Assembly (NCBI GenBank): GCA_029222685.1
Contig: JARHVB010000010.1
Location: 186,001 to 250,000, forward strand
Reading direction: 5' to 3'
Length of the DNA: 64,000 nucleotides
Source of the DNA: Terripilifer ovatus
GTDB lineage: Bacteria; Pseudomonadota; Alphaproteobacteria; Rhizobiales; Beijerinckiaceae
Shown here: positions 58,930 to 64,000 of the stretch, piece by piece
How the letters are laid out: each line of letters begins with the position of its first letter
Numbering within the stretch: the stretch's first letter is position 1
Notes under the pieces: generated by a model
What the model was told of the DNA's origin: nothing
Database searches by the model: none
What the model saw: the letters and a program-made list of their open reading frames with translations, nothing else
Made by a program: the position numbers and the translations under genes

Positions 58930-60546
58930 ATGTCCAACTTAGTTGAAACCGGCGAAGGCACTCGCCTGGACGCTTTAGAGATCCTTCCGGCCAGATCGTC
59001 CGAGAAGCTGACCATAGTCGCTTCCTCGTTCGGGGCACTGCTGGAATGGTACGATCTCTACATTTATGCTGCTCTGACAGCCACTTTCGCCCAATTGTTT
59101 TTCCCGCCGGGTAACGAAGTGGCGGCCACGCTAGCAAGCCTGGCAATTTTCGGCGCCGCCTTCATCCTGCGGCCTATCGGTGCCCTTGTCTTCGGTTATT
59201 TCGGCGATCGCTATGGGCGCAAGCTGACCTTTGTCGCTACCATCTGGATCATGGGTGTCGCCACCATCGGCATCGGCCTTCTGCCAACCTATTCGCAGGT
59301 CGGTCTTCTGGCTCCCGTGCTCCTGGTCGCTTTCCGCCTCGCCCAGGGGCTGGCGCTGGGAGGAGAAGTCGGCGGCGCGGCGACCTATGTCACCGAGAAT
59401 GCGGCGCCAGGGCGGAGAGGATTCGCCACCAGCTGGCTGCAGACGACCGCAACGATTGGCCTGCTGCTGTCTATCGTCGTCGTCACGGTGGTTCGTCTGT
59501 CCATGGACAATGAGAGCTTCAATGAGTGGGGCTGGCGCATTCCGTTTCTTGTGTCGGGTATCCTTCTGGCGATCTCGCTCTATCTTCGGCGGCGGCTGTC
59601 TGAATCCCCGGTGTTCGAGCGCATGAAATCGCGCGGCAAGGTGTCGGAACGTCCCGTCACGGAAAGCCTGTCGAATGGCCGCAACGTCAGGAGCATGCTC
59701 ATCCTGCTGTTCAGCGTCGCGTCGGGTGTCGGCATTCTCTATGGCGTCGGCCATTTCTATTCGGCTTACTTTCTCGCCAACACGCTCAAAGTCGAGCCCA
59801 CCATGACAAACATCCTGATGTCGTGCGCGCTTGTTCTGGCGACACCCTTCTATGTTTTGTTCGGCTGGCTTTCCGATCGGGTTGGACGCAAATGGATCAT
59901 GGTGCCCGCCTGTCTGATTGCGGCCGTAACGATACAGCCTGTTTTCAAGGCTCTCACGCATTATGCCAATCCGGCTTTGGAGCGCTTTCAAAATGACAAC
60001 GCCGTCGTCGTTGAAGGCGGCGACTGCAGTTTCCGGCTGTTCTCTCCGCCGCAATCGCCTTGCGACAAGACCCGGAATTTCCTGAACGGTCTCGGCGTCG
60101 CTTACACGTTCCGGGAGGTTGCCCAGGGCAGCCCGGCGCGCGTGGAGGTGGCGGGCACGCAGATACACGGGTTTGATCCTGCTGCCTTCAAGACAGCGCT
60201 GACGCAGGCAGGCTGGCCCGAGGCGGCCGAACCATCCCAGGTGAACAGGCCGATGGTGGTTTTGCTGCTTTTGTATCTCGTGTTGCTGCTGACCATGGTT
60301 TACGGCCCGATCGTCGCCTTCATGGTCGAATTGTTTCCTGCTAATCTGCGCTACACGTCGCTGTCTTTGCCCTACCATATCGGCTCGGGCTGGTTCGGCG
60401 GAATGCTGCCTTTTGTGCTCACCAGCATCAACGCATCCTACGGCAGCATCTATGCCGGGCTTTGGTATCCGACGATCGTCTTGCTGATCTCTTTTGCCGT
60501 CGGCACGCTGTTCATTCGCGAAACCAGAAAAAACTCCATCGACTAA
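58930..60546 (+). CDS. MHS-family MFS transporter with a large extracytoplasmic loop
   Basis: A proton-coupled metabolite symporter of the inner membrane (538 residues). The MHS hallmarks are SFGALLEWYDLYIYAAL near residue 33, GDRYGRKLTFVATIW, and the RLAQGLALGGEVGGAATYVTE stretch (shortened). Between helices 9 and 10 there is an extra ~95-residue stretch (about 355-445) with GDCSFRLFSPPQSPCDKTR and other polar residues, absent from ordinary MHS carriers. Substrate unknown; shikimate, proline/betaine and dicarboxylates are family possibilities. The next gene, on the same strand after 47 bases, is a flavoprotein. Confidence 0.85.
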   Translation: MSNLVETGEGTRLDALEILPARSSEKLTIVASSFGALLEWYDLYIYAALTATFAQLFFPPGNEVAATLASLAIFGAAFILRPIGALVFGYFGDRYGRKLTFVATIWIMGVATIGIGLLPTYSQVGLLAPVLLVAFRLAQGLALGGEVGGAATYVTENAAPGRRGFATSWLQTTATIGLLLSIVVVTVVRLSMDNESFNEWGWRIPFLVSGILLAISLYLRRRLSESPVFERMKSRGKVSERPVTESLSNGRNVRSMLILLFSVASGVGILYGVGHFYSAYFLANTLKVEPTMTNILMSCALVLATPFYVLFGWLSDRVGRKWIMVPACLIAAVTIQPVFKALTHYANPALERFQNDNAVVVEGGDCSFRLFSPPQSPCDKTRNFLNGLGVAYTFREVAQGSPARVEVAGTQIHGFDPAAFKTALTQAGWPEAAEPSQVNRPMVVLLLLYLVLLLTMVYGPIVAFMVELFPANLRYTSLSLPYHIGSGWFGGMLPFVLTSINASYGSIYAGLWYPTIVLLISFAVGTLFIRETRKNSID

Positions 60547-60593
60547 ATCGAAGGAATGGAACGACAAATGGAACAGGAAATGGAGCGCGACAT

Positions 60594-61859
60594 ATGAAAC
60601 GGATTGTTGTCCTGGGTGCTGGATTCGCCGGTCTCTGGAGTGCGATCGGCGCTGTGCGCAAGCTCGATGAGCTTGGTGTCGCACGCGACGAGGTTGAAGT
60701 CGTCGTCGTCAACAAGACGGCATTTCACAGCATCCGCGTTCGCAATTATGAGGAGCAGCTTGAAGACACCATCGTGCCTCTGCCGGATGTGCTCGATCCG
60801 GTCGGGGTGCGCTGGATCGAGGGCGAGGTCTGCGATATCGACGTGAACGGCAAGGCCATCATGATCGATACGGGCGACGGGCGGTTAAGTCTTCCCTTCG
60901 ATCGCCTGGTGTTCGCCATGGGAAGCAAGCTGGCGCGACCGCCCATAGAAGGGCTGGGGAGCTACGCCTTCGATGTTGACACTTACGACGGCGCCAAGCG
61001 GCTGGAGGCCCATCTCGCCGGCCTGTCGTCGATCCAAGCGCCCGGCCGCTATACGGTGCTTGTCATCGGCGCGGGGCTGACGGGTGTCGAGATCGCGGCG
61101 GAACTGCCGGCGCGGCTTCGCGAATTGATCGGCGAAGGCGGCTCCGGCGATATACGGGTTATTCTGGCCGACAGATCGTCCGTCATTGCTCAGGCGATGG
61201 GAGAGGCGCAGCCGGTCATCGTCCACGCGCTGGCTACGCTTGGAGTGGAGATGATGCCTGCGTTTCAACTGCGCGCAATCGACGAACAGGGGGCCATCCT
61301 CGCATCGGGGGAGCGCATCTTCGCCTCGACCGTGATCTGGTGTGGCGGCATGCACGCGCATCCGATGACCGATCGTTTCGCCGTCGCCCACGACCAGCTC
61401 GGGCGGCTTCCCGTCGATCCGTTCCTGCGCGTCGTGGGAGCAACGGATATTTTCGCCGCGGGCGATGCCGCCAGTCTGCTGATCGACGGCCGCCACGAAA
61501 CCATGATGTCCTGCCAGCATGGCCGGCCCATGGGCCGGTTCGCCGGACACAACGTCGTCTGCGATCTGCTCGGACTGGACATGCTGGCCCTGCGGATCGA
61601 TTGGTACTCGACGGTTCTCGATCTTGGCCCTTGGGGCGCCGTCTACACGTTTGGATGGGACCGGAAACTGGTGGCGCAGGGCATGGCCGCCAAGAGCGTA
61701 AAGCAGCGCATCAATCGCGAACGGATTTATCCGCCCCGTACCGGCCGGAAAGCCGATCTCTTCAACGCGGCCAGGCCTGTTGTGGACGATCCACCGAAAT
61801 TCGCAGGTGCGAGCGGGGCTGGATTGGCGAAAGCGGAGCAGGGTGTGGAACCGCAATAG
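60594..61859 (+). CDS. NDH-2-like FAD-dependent pyridine nucleotide oxidoreductase
   Basis: A 421-residue flavoprotein with an FAD-binding motif VVLGAGFAGLWSA at the N-terminus, an NAD(P)H-binding motif VLVIGAGLTGVEIAAELPAR, and a second FAD contact ATDIFAAGDAAS, the order of type II NADH dehydrogenases and related enzymes. No membrane anchor is obvious at the C-terminus, so a soluble enzyme or loosely attached dehydrogenase is equally possible. Start at 60594 fits the dinucleotide fold. It is downstream of the MHS carrier and is followed by a terminator. Confidence 0.85.
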   Translation: MKRIVVLGAGFAGLWSAIGAVRKLDELGVARDEVEVVVVNKTAFHSIRVRNYEEQLEDTIVPLPDVLDPVGVRWIEGEVCDIDVNGKAIMIDTGDGRLSLPFDRLVFAMGSKLARPPIEGLGSYAFDVDTYDGAKRLEAHLAGLSSIQAPGRYTVLVIGAGLTGVEIAAELPARLRELIGEGGSGDIRVILADRSSVIAQAMGEAQPVIVHALATLGVEMMPAFQLRAIDEQGAILASGERIFASTVIWCGGMHAHPMTDRFAVAHDQLGRLPVDPFLRVVGATDIFAAGDAASLLIDGRHETMMSCQHGRPMGRFAGHNVVCDLLGLDMLALRIDWYSTVLDLGPWGAVYTFGWDRKLVAQGMAAKSVKQRINRERIYPPRTGRKADLFNAARPVVDDPPKFAGASGAGLAKAEQGVEPQ

Positions 61860-61918
61860 GCGGCGTCCGGCGGAACCGCGGGGACACGCCAAATCGCCAC
61901 AATTTTTCCGGCATCTGC

Positions 61919-61942
61919 AGGGCGGCGCGAGCCGCCCTTTTC
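61919..61942 (+). terminator. Intrinsic terminator after the flavoprotein gene
   Basis: AGGGCGGC and GCCGCCCT pair with a GCGA loop and are followed by TTTC. Confidence 0.85.
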
Positions 61943-61946
61943 TGTT

Positions 61947-61962
61947 TGTGCGCTAGCGCACA
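61947..61962. promoter_or_regulatory. Perfect 16-bp palindrome resembling a lux/tra box
   Basis: TGTGCGCTAGCGCACA is identical to its own reverse complement. The flanks extend it to TTGTGC...GCACAT, whose TGTGC/GCACA ends equal those of TraR/LuxR-type boxes. It lies 132 bases before the following gene. Confidence 0.55.
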
Positions 61963-62093
61963 TGTTTACGGTTGCACGGCTGTCAAAGGAAGCGCATTGG
62001 CCGTTTCCGGCTATGGCGTTTCGGGCCTGCAATGGTTCGGCAATGCGCGTCTGATTTATCGACTATCTTATTTCCGCACAGGAGCTGCCCGTG

Positions 62094-63347
62094 ATGCTTT
62101 CTCCCTTCCGCCCCTTTCTGCTGACCGTTGCGGCCGTTTTCGCCGTGCAGCCGCTGACCGTCATGGCGCTGGAAAATCTCTCCTTCGACAATGTCCGCGT
62201 CGAAGCGCCCGATGGTAAAGGCAGCGTCCTTTTCAAGCACATCGATTTTTTCGACACCAACCTGAGCCGCGACGAGGCCTCGAAGCTGTTCGCATCCGGT
62301 CTCTCCAAGGACGAATATATCGCCATCGTTTCGAAGGCCCAGGTGAAACGCATCGCCATTCCGGAAATCACCGTCGAGCCGAAGGGAGATAGCAGTGGCA
62401 CCATCACGGTGCGCTCCTACGAGGTGATCGGCCTCGATGGCGGGAAGTTTCAGAAGGCCTCCATCGCCGGCTTCGACGGCACCGTCACCAGCAAGGCGGG
62501 GACGGGGACTGTGAAGTCCGGGCCGATCGTTCTGGAGGACGGCGATTTCTCGAAACTGATCATCGCCGTGAAGGATGGCGACGTCGCCAATGGCGTGGCG
62601 CGCCTGGGCAAGTTTTCGTGGACCGGTTTCGACCTTCAGGTGCCCGATAAGGACACGCCCGCCAGCGCGCCCGGCGGCAATCTCTATAAGATCGCCATGG
62701 CCTCCCTGAACGGCTCCACGACCTATAGCGGCGATACGCCGATGCAGAGCAAAGGCGAGATGAAGGGCATATCCTTCGAACCGCCGAAAGCCTCGGAAGC
62801 CGGGCGCACCCTGGTCAAGTTCGGCTATGACCGTGTCGAGGCCGGCGCGACCCTCAGCGGCAATTACGATGCGGCGAAGAAGACCTATTCCCTGGTTGAT
62901 TATACGATCACCGGCGTCAATGCCGGCGCGCTGAGCTTCAGCGGCAGTTTCGGCAACATCGACAAGGGCGCCTTCGTCGGCAGCAAGAACGAACGTCTGG
63001 CGGCCATCGTCCAGGGCGACGTCAGCGATCTGACCCTGCGCTTCGTCAACCAGGGCCTGTTCGACAAGGCGGTTGATTTCTATGCCGCTTCGGTGAACCG
63101 CAAGGCGGCGGACGTGAAGGGCGAATGGGCCGTCGCAGTCACCGGAATGCTGCCGATGATGCTCGGCGGCGATCCCGCGGCCTTGAAGATGGCCGAGGCG
63201 GTCAACACATTCATTCGTGATCCGAAAAGCCTGACAGTGTCCCTGAAAGGCAAGAACGGCCCGGTCCGCTTCACGGAAGCGATGAGTTTGCGCGATCCCG
63301 TCACCTTTCTGTCGAAAGTGCAGGTTACGACGACCGCCAATCAATAG
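62094..63347 (+). CDS. Secreted protein of unknown function
   Basis: A 417-residue exported protein (signal peptide LSPFRPFLLTVAAVFAVQPLTVMA). The mature protein is built of beta-strand-rich stretches such as DDFSKLIIAVKDGDVANG-like and DKGAFVGSKNERLAAIVQGD, with a VKRIAIPEITVEPKGDSS segment, and ends TVSLKGKNGPVRFTEAM...VTTTANQ. I do not recognise the family. A GTG start at 62091 is equally possible; AGGAG precedes both. It is downstream of a terminator and a lux-box-like palindrome and upstream of argC on the same strand. Confidence 0.75.
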   Translation: MLSPFRPFLLTVAAVFAVQPLTVMALENLSFDNVRVEAPDGKGSVLFKHIDFFDTNLSRDEASKLFASGLSKDEYIAIVSKAQVKRIAIPEITVEPKGDSSGTITVRSYEVIGLDGGKFQKASIAGFDGTVTSKAGTGTVKSGPIVLEDGDFSKLIIAVKDGDVANGVARLGKFSWTGFDLQVPDKDTPASAPGGNLYKIAMASLNGSTTYSGDTPMQSKGEMKGISFEPPKASEAGRTLVKFGYDRVEAGATLSGNYDAAKKTYSLVDYTITGVNAGALSFSGSFGNIDKGAFVGSKNERLAAIVQGDVSDLTLRFVNQGLFDKAVDFYAASVNRKAADVKGEWAVAVTGMLPMMLGGDPAALKMAEAVNTFIRDPKSLTVSLKGKNGPVRFTEAMSLRDPVTFLSKVQVTTTANQ

Positions 63348-63465
63348 GGTTGCCATAAGGCGCGCGGGCAGGGCTTCTTGACTCGCGGCAGGTTGACTTG
63401 CTGACCGGGCTCGGCCAATGGCTGGGCCCGATTAGCTGGAAAGGCGAGAAGAAGGAAAGTGCGCC

Positions 63466-64000
63466 ATGGTGGCGGAAGTGCTGGCGGATGTGTTGGCCGC
63501 GAAAGTATTCATTGATGGTGAGGCTGGAACCACGGGTCTGTTGATCCGCGAGTTGCTCGGCGCGCGCCGCGATGTCGAAATCGTCTCCATCGATCCGGCC
63601 AGGCGCAAGGACGCCGCCGCCAAGAAGGACCTTCTGGCCGGCGTCGACCTGACGATCCTGTGCCTGCCCGATGATGCGGCGAAGGAATCGGCCGCGCTCG
63701 TCGCCTCGCTCGGATCCCGTGCGCCGAAAGTGCTGGATGCTTCGACCGCCCACCGCGTCGCCCCCGGCTGGGCCTACGGATTTCCTGAACTGGCCGAAGG
63801 CCAGGCCGATCAAATTCGCGCCGCGCAGTTCGTCGCCAATCCCGGCTGTTATGCCACCGGCGCCATCGCGCTCATCCGGCCGCTGGTCGACGCCGGCCTT
63901 CTGCCGCCGGATTTTCCGGTGACGATCAATGCCGTCTCCGGCTATAGCGGCGGCGGCAAGTCGATGATCGCCGAATACGAGGCGCGCACCGCGCCCGATT
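63466..64000 (+). CDS. argC: N-acetyl-gamma-glutamyl-phosphate reductase, 3' end outside the window
   Basis: ArgC reduces N-acetylglutamyl phosphate in arginine synthesis. The visible ~178 residues show FIDGEAGTTGLLIRELL as the NADP-binding loop, and the active-site stretch VANPGCYATGAIALIRP with the catalytic Cys. The short form (type 2) is common in alphaproteobacteria. AAGGAAAG precedes the ATG at 63466. Usually adjacent to rplM-rpsI in Rhizobiales, here separated by 5.7 kb. Confidence 0.9.
   Translation, partial: MVAEVLADVLAAKVFIDGEAGTTGLLIRELLGARRDVEIVSIDPARRKDAAAKKDLLAGVDLTILCLPDDAAKESAALVASLGSRAPKVLDASTAHRVAPGWAYGFPELAEGQADQIRAAQFVANPGCYATGAIALIRPLVDAGLLPPDFPVTINAVSGYSGGGKSMIAEYEARTAPD

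Overview
The window is high-GC DNA from an alphaproteobacterium, most probably Hyphomicrobiales (Rhizobiales). The signs are an Irr-type Fur regulator, a LexA preceded by GTTC-N7-GTTC boxes, a ribosomal protein S2 with a long C-terminal extension, an EcfG-type stress promoter, and the gene orders rpsB-tsf-pyrH-frr-uppS-cdsA-dxr-rseP-bamA-lpxD-fabZ-lpxA-lpxB, gltX/comEC/lexA, moeA-moaC-trpC-trpD-trpG, trpE-ppiD, tpiA, secG-pyrG and rplM-rpsI...argC. I see no rRNA, tRNA, CRISPR array, transposase or phage gene. The ends are cut inside a TadG-like pilus gene (left) and argC (right).

Layout: 0-0.9 kb TadG-like von Willebrand protein; 1.3-3.4 kb rpsB-tsf; 3.6-5.4 kb an Fsr-like exporter and irr; 5.9-18.0 kb a single-direction envelope and isoprenoid cluster (UMP kinase, ribosome recycling, undecaprenyl pyrophosphate synthase, CDP-DAG synthase, DXP reductoisomerase, RseP, BamA, lipid A genes); 18.0-25.6 kb MmgE/PrpD, gltA, gltX, a frameshifted comEC, lexA; 25.9-33.6 kb accessory DNA (aspartase, three exported proteins in a block bounded by a 33-bp direct repeat, three TctC binding proteins, a YegP-like protein); 33.7-37.9 kb moeA-moaC-trpCDG; 38.1-41.3 kb accessory genes splitting trpG from trpE; 41.3-45.7 kb trpE, ppiD, tpiA; 45.6-48.8 kb a GST and two orphan binding proteins; 48.9-51.1 kb secG, pyrG; 51.2-56.6 kb Hsp20 under a probable ROSE RNA thermometer, a pyrimidine-type uptake/deaminase pair and a polyprenyl glycosylphosphotransferase; 56.7-57.8 kb rplM-rpsI; 57.9-63.4 kb an ECF41-type sigma factor, an MHS transporter, an NDH-2-like flavoprotein and a secreted protein of unknown function; then argC.

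The pattern is a conserved housekeeping backbone with small accessory packets dropped between backbone operons. The packets are rich in periplasmic substrate-binding proteins (five TctC, two NMT1/SsuA type) that have no membrane permease in the window. The most unusual items are: the 33-bp repeat-bounded block carrying a relic tctC 3' end; the ROSE-like thermometer with a possible RpoH promoter; the EcfG promoter on a 67-residue hydrophilin-like gene; an FNR/FixK box near irr; the comEC frameshift; a lux-box-like perfect palindrome; the ECF41 module without its usual partner; and the absence of lpxI between lpxA and lpxB. I did not find a clearly new multi-gene defence or biosynthetic system here.
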